From Ulva prolifera (lineage: Eukaryota > Chlorophyta > Ulvophyceae > Ulvales > Ulvaceae): a stretch of DNA of 64,000 nucleotides. The stretch lies in contig CM041198.1 in NCBI GenBank assembly GCA_023078555.1, positions 894,856 through 958,855 of the forward strand, read 5' to 3'. The notes beneath the pieces are model-generated. The model was given only the letters and a program-made list of their open reading frames with translations, searched no databases and had not been told where the DNA came from. Positions 34,990 to 48,500 of this stretch are shown piece by piece (positions within the stretch are counted from its first letter, which is position 1; every line of letters starts with the position of its first letter). The position numbers were made by a program, and so were the translations under genes.

Positions 34990-36985
34990 CTACTTCCATA
35001 GCTTCTTGATAGACATGTCTTGCTCTGAATCCTTCTTCATCACCTTGGAGACAGCCATTTCGAAATCTTCTTGCGTAACGTGAATTCTCCTTTCTCGCAA
35101 TGCGAACATTCCTGCAGTAATTTGATCAAAAAGGTTGGTCACAGATCGAACTGAGAGCTGGGCACCTCATAGTCAACATAATGCCATCGCAAATACAGCT
35201 TTCTGTGAGCACTGCGGCACACCAGCTTCAGTACAGCAGCCCTTCATTTCTGCTCCCGATGACCCTTGCATCATCTCAGCAATTTTCTTCAAATTGATGC
35301 CCCTGGTGAGATTCATCTTGCGACTGTGAATCTTGAGAATGTCTAACCGTGAAGCATCATTCGGATTTGGGAACTCTATCTTCCTGTCAATGCGGCCTGG
35401 TCGCAACAGTGCTTGGTCCAGAATGTCAATTCGATTTGTGGCCATGAGCACCTGCAGTCATCAATGCTTGATGCGAATATCTGCGTCCAGGTGCAATCAC
35501 AGCGCACACGCCACCATGTCAAGCGTGTCACCACTGCATGGTGTTCGGCCGCGCACCTTGATCTTATTTGTTGCTTCAAAGCCGTCTAGTTGGTTAAGCA
35601 GCTCGAGCATGGTGCGCTGAACCTCACTGTCGCCACTTCCACCACTAGTGTCCATGCGAGCGGACCCTATGCTGTCCACCTCATCCATGAAAATGATGCT
35701 TGGGGCGTGCTCACGGGCCATGACAAAAAGCTCTCTCACCTGAACATCAAACCCAAGTCCAAACAGCTGGAGCGTGGTTCTTCGACATCTCAATCACAGC
35801 CGTCATGCGGTCAGCCGGCCTCTTGTATCTCTGTCAGGCAATATCAGCTGGGCTGTCGATAGCTAGGCTGTCGATAACATATGGAGATCAGGCGAGGGGG
35901 GTGCAGCAATGATGGTTCTGTGGATCACCAGGGTCGGTGTTCTCTCAAGGCTATTGATGCTTTTCACTGCTGCAGAGACACGAAACGTCCTTGGATGACA
36001 GAGCAACCCAAGAGTGGGTGGTTTATTGGTGTGCATGCACACCATTCGTGAACCTTCGCCAATGTACTTCTGCACCAGCTCGGAACCAGAGACACGAATA
36101 AAAGTGCAGTCTGTGTGGTGGGCTACTGCACGTGCTAGAAGTGTTTTGCCTGTGCCGGGAGGGCCATATAGCAGCACGCCCTTTGGCTGTGCAACACCCA
36201 GGGTCTCAAACAGCTCTGGATGCTTGATTGGCAGTTCGATTACCTGCACATGACAGAAGATCAGCACATATACTGGCCACGTGCAGGCACACGCAAGTTG
36301 ACATCTACATTTGCACAGCGACTGATCACATGTGCCAGCACAGGCGACACAATGGCACATTGATAAGATCCACACTTCTTTTATCTCTCGGATCTGTTGA
36401 TCTAGACCCCCGACCATGTCGTAAGTAGAGTCAGGAACTTTTTCAACCTTCATCAAGCTGACCAATGGGTCCACCTTTGTGGGTAGCATCAAATGCAACG
36501 TGTAGCTATCATTCTTCAATGCAACTCTTGCACCAGTGGTGATTTTGGAAATCTCAATTTTGGGGTCGACATCGACTACGTGCTTGCCTTCTGGATGAAC
36601 TTTAACGAGCACTTTGCTCTTGCTCATCACCTGCACACCCCACATGACCGTGCAAAATCAAGAAGTGATTCTGATTCGGAGTATTTTGACAACACTCACC
36701 TTGACAACTTCACCCACATGGGACCCTGGCTCTTGAAGCAGTTGCAACTCTTCTCGAAGGCTTCTGACTGCATTTGTGCATATTGTTTGTCAGGCTTCCT
36801 GAAGTCCAAAGCCGAACGCTTGCGTAGGAACAGGTACCTTGAGAGTTCAAGACGTTTCGTTGTGCTTCGAGCCTTTTCAGGTTCAGCGCCTTGTCGCGCA
36901 CAGCGAGCTCGAGCTCTTCAATCTTGCTGTGTAGATAGTCTTGCAGCCCTGGACCGCAAGGCTTCGCAACGATAGCATGTGCCAT
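34990..36985 (-). CDS. RPT6: 26S proteasome regulatory ATPase RPT6 (PSMC5/SUG1)
   Basis: One of six AAA+ ATPases of the 19S base ring that unfolds ubiquitinated substrates into the 20S core. Seven exons (minus): 36985-36838, 36767-36700, 36630-36376, 36243-36043, 35739-35557, 35451-35223, 35111-34990; 1206 bases, 401 residues, matching the family. Order: N-terminal coiled coil ([35 protein letters not shown]), OB fold ([16 protein letters not shown]), then the AAA domain. Walker A is GPPGTGKT, Walker [10 protein letters not shown], pore-loop and sensor segments [15 protein letters not shown] and [19 protein letters not shown] follow, then [20 protein letters not shown] and the RPT6-type end SIKKLWK (no HbYX motif, as normal for RPT6). 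The one local oddity is KGCCTEAG where KAVCTEAG is usual. Confidence 0.97.
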
Positions 36986-37828
36986 TTCTGATACAATTAC
37001 GAATGTGAAGCAGTCTCAGTCCTCAGGGACGCTCTCTAGAAAAGGAAGACGATCAGCCCGTTGACCAGCGCCACGTTGGTTCGAGACAGACACAGAGATT
37101 GTTGAAATTTTAACAATTGACCGCCTGGGACGAGACTACACAGCTACTGCTCATTGACAGGCGGGCATGTTACAGACCACATCAGTTTGGACTTTCGTGA
37201 GAGGTTGGGCGTTGCGTTTGGCTCGGGCTATGCCGCGTTACGTCGATGTACCCGCCTCTTTGATCGGACGCTGCTTCGTTGCCGCTTCGCGATGACTTGC
37301 AGAACGCAGTTTCAAATTCTGCATCATCTACTGTGGTGTGCTTTCCTTCTTTGAATTCGTGCCGGACCCGCTGCGCCCTGACTGGAACCTAGCCTACTTC
37401 GCTCAAACAGCTGGCCACATCATCAGGTCGTCGATCCCGGATTTCAACACAAAAAACTCTAATCGCTGTTGTGGAGAACGTGGTGCGTCATCTTCAGCGA
37501 GAATGCGCCGTTCCGGTCTCAACGCGTTATCACATTCGTATTTCAGCGGTTCAAATGCTGCTCATCGGTACGCAGAGGCATGCGACCATGGAACTATGCG
37601 GCAGGAGGTTGAAAAGGGTTTCTGAGTCGTCACAAAATGTTTTTGTGTGCGAGCATCGAAGCGGGTGGCATGCATTCCCCATCACAACAACCTGCGGAAG
37701 CGCGGAATCCGATTTGAAATCGTCTGATAAAGTCACTTCTTGTATTCTTCCGCAAACTTCCCCATTTTCAAAGTGTCAACGGCAGTTCCTTTCAAATTAG
37801 CCTCTCCTCAAGTACACATGCATGTGCA
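36986..37828. promoter_or_regulatory. Divergent region between RPT6 and the TCX gene
   Basis: Head-to-head gap that should contain the RPT6 promoter and the 5' untranslated region, promoter and possibly first coding exon of the TCX gene. Frames at 37338-37625 and 37471-37800 are open but unrecognised. No proteasome-type promoter element could be identified by eye. Confidence 0.4.
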
Positions 37829-39574
37829 GTGCACCCTCCTGGCGGTGCCGCGTATACCCAGCACAATCAGCCAGGAGTGATGCCTGAACAGGAGGCACCA
37901 GTCACAAACACAGCGATGAGGATCGGCACGTCCCATCTTGTTCCGCCTCCCCAGGGCTCTCAAGCTATGCCTCCAGTGTCCGTGGCACGACCACCGCATC
38001 CGCCTACAGCTGCTATCTCCCTCCAGACCCAAGTCTCAGCCCCTACAGTAATAGGCACAGCATCCTCAGCCGACGTGCTCAAGATAATGACCCCAGCTCC
38101 TGCTTCGTCTCAAGGAACAGCCCCAGCAGCAGCAACACCTCTGGTTAGTCATGCGCAAGTGCAAAGCTCAGCTACACCACATGGCAGTCAGCAAAGAAGA
38201 ACACCAGGCAATAGTTCTGTAGAGCAGCGTGCCTGCAATTGCAAGAATTCTAGGTGTCTGAAGCTATACTGTGAGTGTTTTGCGTCAGGTCGATACTGCA
38301 ATGCATGCAATTGTTCAAACTGTATGAACAATAAAGACCACGAACAAGCACGCAGCAAAGCTATTGAAGCCATTTTGGAGCGCAATCCAAATGCTTTCCG
38401 GCCCAAAATTCAGATACAGCAGGTGTGCATCGCTCTGATGGAGACTGATGTTTGGGCATGTCCTTGTGTTTGTTTGACACTGTCATCTGGTGCAAATTGT
38501 AGGTCTGTTTCCTATTGTTGCGCTGCACAGATGCTGGTATGCAGCTGTTATGCAGCAATCGGAGTGTTGAGGCAAATCATTGCTTGCAGGGGGAGGACGG
38601 TGCAGCAACAGCACATGTCACAAGACACAGCAAGGGTTGCTCGTGTCGAAAGTCAAATTGTTTAAAGAAGTACTGCGAGTGCTTTCAAGCTGGCATCTGT
38701 TGCGCTTCAACATGCAGATGTAAGGACTGCCGCAATTACGACGGTTCAGAACAGCTTTTGGCTGTCATGCGACGTGAGGATGTGGATACAACAAGCCGGC
38801 ACGCTCAAGGGGTATGCCTGGTCTATCAACGGTGTTTGACACATCTGCCTGTCTCTTGCGGACGGAATATAAGTTGTACCCGTGCACACAAGTGTGCATC
38901 TGTGGGAGCCTGGATCCCTGGTGTGTGTGTGCCTGTGTGCCTGTGTATGCCTGCTCTCACACCCAAATGCTGTGAGTTCTGACAGTGTTGGCAATAGTGG
39001 CTGAAGAGTTCACTCATGCCTAGTCACTTGCTTGTTGTGCCAAGAACGTAGCTTTGCATGCTTCTCAGGATACCACCAACGCATTGCAGATGTCTGATGG
39101 GAAACGGGCACGGAATGGTGTCAGGGCGGGTGCACCAGTACAGGGGTCACATCAGCATCATGCTCTGAGGCAAAAGCGTGATCCAGCACGAGAGGCGATC
39201 AAAACTTCCCGGGACAAGCGGATGCACGAAGTCCTTGCATCCATGCTCACAACGTTGCATACAGAAGCATGGAGCAAGGAGCAGGGTAAGTTCCTGAGGT
39301 CCCAGGTTGCTATGCTTCCAGGTGCCTGTGGTAAATCGTTCTATTAGTCCTGCATCAGATCAATTCGTAATGTTTTGCAGCAAAGCAAGAGCAACAAGCT
39401 CAAGATGTTGTGGCAGAAGGTGACGCTCAAAGAGTACCTGACAAGCCTCTTTCAAATTATTACGTAGAGACAGAGGGAATTCTTTTAGGCGAATTTGGAA
39501 GCTTTTTGGGCAAGCTAGCAGATAAAATTGACGAACAGCTGAGTAGACATGATGGTCCATCATCTCATTATTAA
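37829..39574 (+). CDS. LIN54/TSO1-like CXC (CRC) domain protein
   Basis: DNA-binding protein of the TCX/tesmin/LIN54 family, the subunit that reads CHR-type cell-cycle promoter elements in MuvB/DREAM complexes. Exons: up to 38422, 38590-38811, 39069-39285, 39381-39574, frame intact through TAA. The first resolved exon is Pro/Ala/Ser/Gln-rich, then carries the first CXC repeat: [20 protein letters not shown], then [13 protein letters not shown]. The linker has the conserved [13 protein letters not shown], and the next exon the second repeat: [33 protein letters not shown]. All Cys positions of both repeats are present, as is the DNA-contacting Tyr in each (KLYCECF, KKYCECF). The C-terminal exons encode a helical tail. 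The start is open: the frame continues leftward without an ATG, so an upstream exon is likely. Confidence 0.9.
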
Positions 39575-39825
39575 CCTTGTCATGCATTTATCAAAACCGT
39601 GTTACATCATTACCGCTGTTGATATGTTAATGCAAAATTTTCGCTGGCATATTCAATTGTACTTGGAAACGATGCTGGCTGGATAAAATGGGAAAGGGGG
39701 ATGCAGAAATGCTTCGTCTACACAGCAGTGTCAATCAAGAAGAGCATTCTCGATGAAAACGCATGGACAATCATTCGGGCATGCAGTCCACACAAATTCC
39801 TTCAGCTGTATAGGATCCTAGATAA
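39575..39825. other. Convergent gap, TCX and ArfGAP genes
   Basis: 250 bases between two stop codons, holding both 3' untranslated regions. No other feature seen. Confidence 0.4.
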
Positions 39826-42800
39826 CTATGAAGCACTCAACAGCACCAGCAGTTGTTCATCATGCATGCGTCCTCTATTAATGGCTATATCAAGGGCTCG
39901 ATTCCCCATGACATCCTTGATGTCCCGGGATGCTCCTCTCCGCAGTAGCGTCCGTGCAATGCCATATGCCTCGAAACAGATGCAGTACATCAGCGGTGTA
40001 CGTCCATTGATGTCTCGTGCGTCCAGCAAGTCCTTACTCAAAGGAAGATGACTACATTGCTGCAGGAAAAGATGCATACAGGTCAGTACATTCTGGCAGC
40101 GGCAGAGGCACAGGCAAAAGACACTAGCCAGCTCTGAGCAGCACCTGCCAAATGAACTCAACTAAAGCGATGGACTGCTTTGCACATGCCAAGTGCAAAA
40201 CGGTGAGCTTTGATGAGCAGGTTTCCTCAGACAGCTGCCCACTGCCATCCGTACTGCCACGTGCATTTTGGATGTTAGCAGGCTGAGGAACACCGGATTC
40301 AGTAGCGGATGAGGTGACCCTTGCACTTGCCTGCTGCGCGACACATTCCACCTGCGGTAGCGGAGCCTGCCCATGGTCCGCCAGGCTCGCCCCCGCCGCG
40401 ATTGCCACCTGAAATTGTTGCAGATTGTCCTGCACAACTGAGGAGTGTAAGGTGTGAGCGAGCGGCCATCTAATTGTATAAAACCTATCAGGAATCAACA
40501 AGGAATGCAGCCATGGTGTGACCAGTGGACATGGTGCCTGGCACAGCGGCATGCACCAGGAGCACACCGCTAAGGCAGCTTGCCACATCAGCAAACAAGC
40601 TTCATCAGTGTCCATCACCCGGACATACTTGCGAACTTGATATTTATCTCGTATGAATGCAGCCTTCTGTGCCCACGGCGAGCCTGGGTGCGGCTTGGCA
40701 TTATGCGTCCCGATATGACTGGGGCCCTGGATTTGCGCTGTCACTCTGCACACCGGCATAGCCAATCTCTGCGGGGCAGTGCCTGCTTGTTTATTGGATG
40801 CGAAGCTGTCGCGCACCAAAGCTGGTGAAGGCTGACCAGAAAGACATTCAGTGCTACAGCCAATTACATCCCATCTCCCAGAGAAGTGGATGCATTTCCA
40901 TAACACTGGCAGCGTCGCAGCAATCTGCAGGCATCGTGCAGCAGCTGTACAGCACGCACAGAAAGCAGAAGCCACGAGTTCAACAAAAAACAGCCGCGAC
41001 AGGCCACAGAAAATCATATACATAACTTTGACGCAACCTTGGAGTTGAAATTGAGCGCAGGCAACCACCAGAACATCAGATTACGCCGCAGGTGATGACA
41101 TACTCGAGTGATTCTGACTGAGCAAGCTGATTTTGGGACAGGCCCACTGGCACACTGTCACCGGCGTTGGATGCTGTTGGATCGCGATTGTCCTCGCCAC
41201 CCTCTAGCATATCGCCATCGCTCTCCTCATCTGCTGTCTCGAAAAAAACCTCATCCCTTGCTGCGACATCCCGCGCGTCAGAGATCAGCGCCTCGTACAC
41301 CAAATTAGCGGCCGTGTTACCGAGGCCCTGAAACATTGCAACTGTCGCTGCGTCCCACGCCTGCGTGTCCAGCGTCGTCGATCGCACCTTGCTCACGTGC
41401 ACACCAAGCTGCCGGTGTGCCCCTGAGCAATCGATACAGATCAGAGCCCCATGCGTGATACTGGCCCACTCTGGCGCCGCCGCACCGCAATCAGCACAGT
41501 GCCAGTTGCCAGGAACCGCTCGCAGTTGCGACAGGATCTCCCCGTCGCTGACCGAGCTCCCATGCGCGGACGTATCTCGGTGATGAGCTCCTGGCATCCC
41601 CTCTGGCGATACACCTGGTGTACGCAAGCCCGGCATGCCTGCACTGTCTTCGCCAGATGTGCGGGATGAGTGACGCGAGTGTGTTGGGCGACCGGGTGTT
41701 TTGCATGGTGTGGACCGGGGGGTGCGGTTAGCCAGCTGTGGGTTGTTGAGCAACCAGGAAATGACCGCCTGCGGAACGTCAAGGTGTCATTGCGCTCGAG
41801 TTGCAGCTCGTCCGTTTATTCGCCATGCTTGTCACAGTGATGATGCGTACATATTTGCATCATCAATCACTACGAACAACAACATCATACGAACCCCATG
41901 TTGGCATGTGCCACTGTGCACAAGAGGTGACAGTATATATTACCAATCTAGCAATGCTCCAGCTGACACGACTTCTGCCCATTGCCACATGCCCACAGCT
42001 CACAGTGGTGCGGAGTATGTACATCACTGTGCAGCAGCATGATACAGACTAGACTGGATGATCGCTGATCTTCATACGCGAACATAGTCATTCCGCAACA
42101 CGATGGGCATGCTGAAGTACACATGCATGGATGCTATAAATGTTCTTCCTGGGGCAGAGGCGACACCGTTGCAGAGCCTAGATCAGCGCGGAAAGCTGGT
42201 GATGGGCATCCATTAAGCTCATTGCAGCGCTCTCTAGGTCAGATGGGACTGCCGCACACCTGGATGCTGTCTATCCACTCTTGCCGGTCTGCTGGTGATT
42301 CAGCCTGGAGCGAGTACGTCAGGTGTGGCGAAACAAGAGAAAACGTCAGACGGTCCCGGTCCTTCAGTTCGTGCTTGATGGTAGATATGCAGAGGTTCAC
42401 GACTGCCTTGCGGTCCTCGCCATTTCGGCTTGACAGGTGATACAACGTACCATCGCTCTGAAGTACAAACCACCGCCGCTGCCAGACCCGGTGTGTCATT
42501 CGCCCGGAGGACCGCTTGCTCAACCATCCCTCTTTCAAAATCCAGATCTGCGGCAAAACTGCGGCCATACGCTAGTGTCCGCCCATACGACACGTGGATC
42601 CATATCCAGCTATGGAATGTGCTGTACAAAGGTGCAGCTGCAGCGTGGGAGTGCAGACAGGAGGCAGGACATATACAAGTGCACAATCGCATGGGCATTG
42701 GCCATTGTATTGGAGAACGCTCAGACAGCCTTCCAAGCATCATGATTGGAAACCCCGATAACACATCCGAGCAAACATGCAAGCTACAGTCATCGGCGCA

Positions 42801-44766
42801 CACGCCCCAGGGCCGAATACCCCTTTCGAATGTGAACCAGCATGTCACATTCAGGGATAGGCCCACAGGTGCAGTGAAGTATGCGTTTGGTGAGCGCAGA
42901 GACATTACCGTTGCGATCTACAATCCCAGGCACGAGATGGGTACACTGTTACAGCCAGTCGGCTCCTATTGGACTGAGGGAGCCGACAATTGTGCAGCCA
43001 AAGGACATCACATCAGGCAAGAAGTGCATGCATAATACATGACATTGACAATATGTACGCAAGTATACCGGACAGGGGCCGAATGTACAGCAGGCCAAGC
43101 TGCGATGAGTCTGCGTGTGTGACTGCATGTGATCTTACTTTATTGCGGTGATAGCAGATCAGGCTTGAAAAAACACTGCTGCTACTTGTACCATCTGCGC
43201 GAGATTGACGTGTACAACCAGCATGCGCTGACTACACGCAGCAATGCAGGCCGTGGCGACCACACATGTGAGGCAAAGTGAACGGCAACAGCATGACCAG
43301 CTCACACACCTTGTCCCCTTCGCTGCTGTGTGAAGCCTTCAAAAATGCAGCAATTTCTTGAGCCAGCTCGACCTGTTGATTTGTCATCTGCAAAGGCCCG
43401 GCGCTCGCAGGCTGCATGATGGACGAGCTGTCCAGATCACCGCCGTGATCACTGCGTGGTGCACTAGGTGTTGCGGGGTCCGCCTTACCGCTGGCGAGGT
43501 GGGAAATTGATGATTCTATGGCTTCTGAAGAGGCCCACTGCAAGTGCTAATCATTCTGTCATCCACACCACGTCCCATTGGAAAAACTCTCTGAACGATT
43601 CCAAAGCAAAGTGCACGACGTCGGCTTGTAGCTTGACGAATGCATTTGTTGGGGAGACCAGGCTGCAGGGGCAAATGAAATCACACCTCACGGCTCAATG
43701 CTTGCCTTCGGGCCTCTTTGATGTCTTCCACGAAACTATCCATGCCTTGCATAATGTCCAGCCCACCTTCATAGAATCGTGAAAAGGCCTCTGCGACTTG
43801 GATGAAGGCACTCAAGAAAAAGTGCTCCTTGTGCCGCTCCCATGTGTTGAGGCTGCGTGCCAGGTCCAGCCGAATCGGCTCCGCAGATTTTTTCGAGCTC
43901 GGTGTCTACAGTGGCATAAGATACAGTGGATGAAACAACATGATGCCCTTGAGCAAGGCTACATGGAAGGCTACGTTGACAGAAACAAGTCACGTACTGC
44001 GTAGCGTTGGCTGCTTCATCGGGGACGTACATCAGGGGGACGGACGGTTTCCGACTTTCCAATTCGTACATTACAAATTCGCAGCACATTCGCACATGAG
44101 ACAAAAGACTGAAGAAGCTAGGCTCACCTGCGGACTGTCATGAGTTCGGGGATACAGCCGAAACTTGAGCTTCGAAGAATCGCCCGAAGCTTCAGCTTTG
44201 GAGAGGGCTCGCCTCTGGTCCTTGATGGCCTGAAGCTGAGTCCCAACTAGTTCGTCTTCGAAGGATTCCACCAAAATAGCGCGGACGGCACCGCTTAGGG
44301 CCCCTTGTCCTTCTCTCACTTCATCAAAGAAGGCTACAAACCTGCGTAGCAATGGGCAGCCAATTCTGAGACTTTCTTCATCCTCACCACCGCAGAAGCT
44401 CTCTAGGACCTCTGAAAGTGCTGCTTGTTCAACAACCACGGCATCCATGGCTGCACATACTTTCTGTGCGGCCTTTTTGATTGTGCTGGCTCTGCCAACC
44501 AACATCTCAGCTTGCTTTTCCAGATCATGGGCCTGCATATGCCGAACTCCGGATCTCAGCCGGATACCGCAAGTTCAATAACAGTAGCTGGTCTGTACCG
44601 CAGTGCTCTGGCACTCAACAATGGTCCAGCCGAGAAGGTGTGACAGCAGTCGGCAACTGGACCGACGTGCCACGCTCAGGAACAGGCACAGTGGTCACAC
44701 CCTGCTACGAAAAGTGGGAGTATCGTGCAAGTCAGGGAAGCATATCGCCACCCCCGACGGTGCCAT
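39826..44766 (-). CDS. BAR-PH-ArfGAP-ankyrin protein (ACAP/plant AGD1-4 type)
   Basis: GTPase-activating protein for Arf GTPases at curved membranes, acting in vesicle traffic. Exons (minus): 44766-44701, 44532-44128, 43905-43687, possibly one near 43645-43570, 43537-43310, 42547-42260, 41768-41100, about 40735-40619, 40437-40145, 40059-39826. [23 protein letters not shown] at the start and [20 protein letters not shown] at the end. [22 protein letters not shown], closing [15 protein letters not shown]. ArfGAP: CADC and CIDC zinc ligands with 16 residues between, [20 protein letters not shown] with the catalytic Arg, then [10 protein letters not shown]. The family's [14 protein letters not shown] helix leads to ankyrin repeats ([52 protein letters not shown]). 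The intron at 44127 was set by frame; a small exon near 43600 is uncertain. Confidence 0.9.
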
Positions 44767-45504
44767 CGTTCTCGCGTTCGGACGAATGTGATCAACAGCC
44801 AGTCCACAGGTCACGATCGCTTTCCGAAAGCGCCTTCTCGCGATGAGGCGCTCTGATCTGCGACGGTAGAGGGCACGATAGGATGCACATATAGCCGAAG
44901 CTTACGGCGTTGATAGAGCAAACAGTGCGACTCCACCTAGTTGAATGACGACACCCGCTCCGATGCAAGGCTCTGCAGTCGAAGAGTCGGCCCATGTTAC
45001 AGCAGCGGGCACGCGTCAGCTTGCACTGCTTGCGGATTCGGAATCGGTGTGCAGCGAGTACCCCGGGCGCGGTCATAGAATGGTGTACCATGGTGTGGGC
45101 AACACCAGGCGCGTTGCCATGTCAGCTTGCATCATGGGCTGATCGTCTTGCCCCCGCCGCTACCTGACGCCATGTACAAGCTAAGCAGTCTTTAGTTCTA
45201 TATGAGCATAGCAAGAACCGTGCCATAAGACGTGACGACCACCCAAACATCTTCTCGCGGCTCGTTTTCTGCGCAGAAAACGAGGTGTCTTCCTTTTGGC
45301 AGATTTAGAATTAATGTAGATATGTGAGCGTATGTCACACAGGACCGTTTGAAGTTCTTTGTTATCACGGTGTTGCGATGGCCTGTCTGCAAGTACCGAT
45401 GATTGACCAGTAACGGGTGCAAGGGCTCCCAGTGGTACACCGATAACGGGTCCCAAGTCGGCGTCTCTGATCGGAACACTTTCTGCAACATATTGAATGT
45501 CGCA
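44767..45504. promoter_or_regulatory. Divergent region, ArfGAP and GON4-like genes
   Basis: The 738 bases between two start codons pointing away from each other. They hold both 5' untranslated regions and promoters; no individual element could be named. Confidence 0.4.
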
Positions 45505-48500
45505 ATGCCTCGGCGTCCCGGAACAGCATGTACCAGCGTTGGTTCACATGGGGATGTCCCAAGTTTTGAATGGGGACATGCAGTGCTGCCCAAACGAGGA
45601 CTAAAGCGGTCGCCCGGGCTTCGAAAGCAACGCCTGCGAAAGTATGCTAGGCGTCGCTCGAGCTCATCTGTTCGTCGATCAACGGTCACTCGTGCTCGTG
45701 ATGCAGACGAAGGCGCCTTGTTCAGCTCTTGTCGTGGGCCGGAAGGCACGGACGGTACAGCTCTGTTGACCTCACTTGACGGGCGAAACGCCAAAATGTT
45801 TCCAGCAACATAGTCTGTATTAATTGTACAGGCTCCGACTGCGACGAAGCTCTGGAAGACTGTATTCCTGTACAACCGGGGGAGGTGTTAGATCTTGTGG
45901 ACGAGCAAACCGCCAGCGATTCAGAAGAGCAGAAGGAAACTGATTCGGACGAAACGGTACGGAATTATCAGAAGTTTCGATTCCGAAAGAAATTCAAATT
46001 TTGTGGTTTGTTTATGATGCAGTTAACTCACCAGGATTGCTGGTTATCTGCTCCACGCGACTGAACCGCTGTAATAGATGTGTATCATGTGCAGATTGAC
46101 AGTGAAGGGCCTGAACCTGGGATTCAAGCAGTCATGTGTGCGCTGCCATACAGGCGTGCGGCAGCTTCAACGGCTGCAAGTGATAAATGCTGCACCGTGC
46201 AAGTGAATGCCACTCCAGGCATCACACAGCAAAAGCAGCTCATCAAATCTGCTAACTATGTGGATGAAGCCACTGTACAGTCAACAGTTGTGAATCGGCC
46301 GGTTCCACTGCCGCCGATCATAAAAGCAGCTCCAGTGACACGGTCCATCTCGCAGGAGGCTTTACTCGTATATGCACCGGTTGATCTGACACAGTGGCCA
46401 ATCGGGCAATTCGCGACCGCTGCACAAGATCCCTCCATCCACTTCAAAAGTGCTCATAAAAGGCTGGAGGACGCCACAAGTGATTGCATTCCCCCACCAT
46501 GCGATCTCCCAGGTTGTGACGATTGGCTGGGCATTGATAACAGTCCAGCTGCTTTCGCCGTCCAGCCTCCGAAGGCAGGGAATCATTGCCCCTCTCAAGG
46601 GACAGGAGGTTGCGGCGTGATCAAAATGCCGGCAACACTTCCGACGTTCTCCGAAAGCCCGCCCGGAGTTACAGCAACCAGAGAGTTGGGTCCACAAGTT
46701 GTGGCAGGGCCACAGCGTGCACTCTCGTTGCAGGTTGCATTTCAGGCACTACCTGATCAGACATCTGACTCCCCTGACACAGCTCCAGCTCCTGCATCGT
46801 CGTTGCCACAGTCCGATCTTGGAACTCCACAGTCACTATCAATGAATATGTTGGAGCCACTAGCGTGCGCAAGTTGCTCATGCTCAGTGCAAGCTCAAGC
46901 TGCACTGCATTGCAAGCTGCCTGCAAGGCAGAGATCAGAGCTGACCACGACTGCCTGTGCCAATATGAACTGCGGGCGACCAGACATCATGATTCATCGC
47001 CACAGGCATGAAAAAGTTGGCATTGAAGAGGTTGCAGCTCGAGATACCTGCCGTGCGTCTGCAGATACATCTCCATGTACGCAGCGTCGTGGAAGTAACG
47101 CAATGCATCCTGCTTCTGGCATAGCAGGTTGTGTTGTGGCCGAAGCAAGCGAAGGTGATGTTGCTCATGGAGAGCCTCGGCCCGCCGAAGCACAGTCGCT
47201 GTCTGAGCTTGCAGACAGTGGAAGTCCGACAATGATTCCGTGTGTGTATTGTGATGGCAGCCACAGGTCGCCAACAGATAGCCGTGTCCATGAGCATGAT
47301 GAGCGCATGCACTGGCAGTTGTCGCCGTTGCAGCAATCTGGCTTTCAAGACTTTGACATGTCATCAGCTGCGCTCATTTCCCCAGGCCAAACCTGCTCGT
47401 GGCCATGTTCAAGACCAAGTTGCGGGCATATCTCATCAACAAGATGTCCAACTCCTTCAGAGGTGAAAGGTCAGGTGGGTGTGTAGGTGTCTGTGGGTGG
47501 CAGCAGTCTCCTGTGTGATGCAAGCGGGCGTCAGACGCCTAGTGGCAAGGTGATTATGGCCTGGGCGATCATCGTGCGTAGGAAATGCTTTTCTGACGAG
47601 TGAGTGTTTGTGCAGCCCGAGAAATCTGCTCGAGCTACAGCAGATGGGTCCTCAGCAGGACCAGCTTTGAGGAGTGCATGCGTCTTTCCTGCAAGCCCTT
47701 GCCATGCTTCACATCCTACAGCTGCTTGTCGCACACCTGTATGCGGTGCAGGCGATGGATTTGGGCCATCAGATCACCCAGCCCCTCCACTGGAGCTTGA
47801 GGACGACGATCTGTATAGGATGTATGCGCTCTGTCAGGGATGCTGCGTGACATCTCAGCATTCAGGCTGAAGCCATGTTGGCTTGGACTTGTGTACACAC
47901 TGCAAACAGGACTGCACCTATGTTGTCACCAATTGGGCGCAAAAGAACGCCATGCAAGGCAATGTAGCCTGTCTTTCAATGTAGCCTGCCTTGTTCCACT
48001 CTAGTTGATGGCTGCATCGCTCGTATCGCATCACGACACATGCTTCTTCAAGTGACAGATTTGTGGGTATGCAGTTTTGCAATGACATGCACAAACAATC
48101 CAGGGACTGAGGATTCTGCCGTACCAGCTTCATTCATGGACCTGCTGCTGAATGAAGAGGACGAGAACGACTTGGATTGGCTGGATGCAGAGGCGCCACG
48201 CGTGAATAGGCTGCCTGAATCCCCTGTTAATATGAGCCCAGACGGGCCACATGCACATACGAGACTACGGCTTCTCGGACAGGGGCAATTATCTCCACGT
48301 TCGCCTGCACAGCTCTCCCCAGACAGTTTGTTCAATTCATGTTCGTCCGCTGGGCTGGGTGAAATTGATTTCGCAACAAGTTGCCGTGCTGCAGAAGTTG
48401 CTGAACCTTCTGGCAATCCCTGCAGTGATGACGTGACTCCAGCGCGGTCATCACATGGGATTCATAGTGGGTGTGACACTGATGCTGCGGCTGATGCACC

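Noticed and set aside
43906..44127. Frame with [21 protein letters not shown] as an exon of the ArfGAP gene
   Set aside because: The upstream intron would be under 25 bases and phases do not match; the 44128 to 43905 join is in frame and continues the BAR domain.
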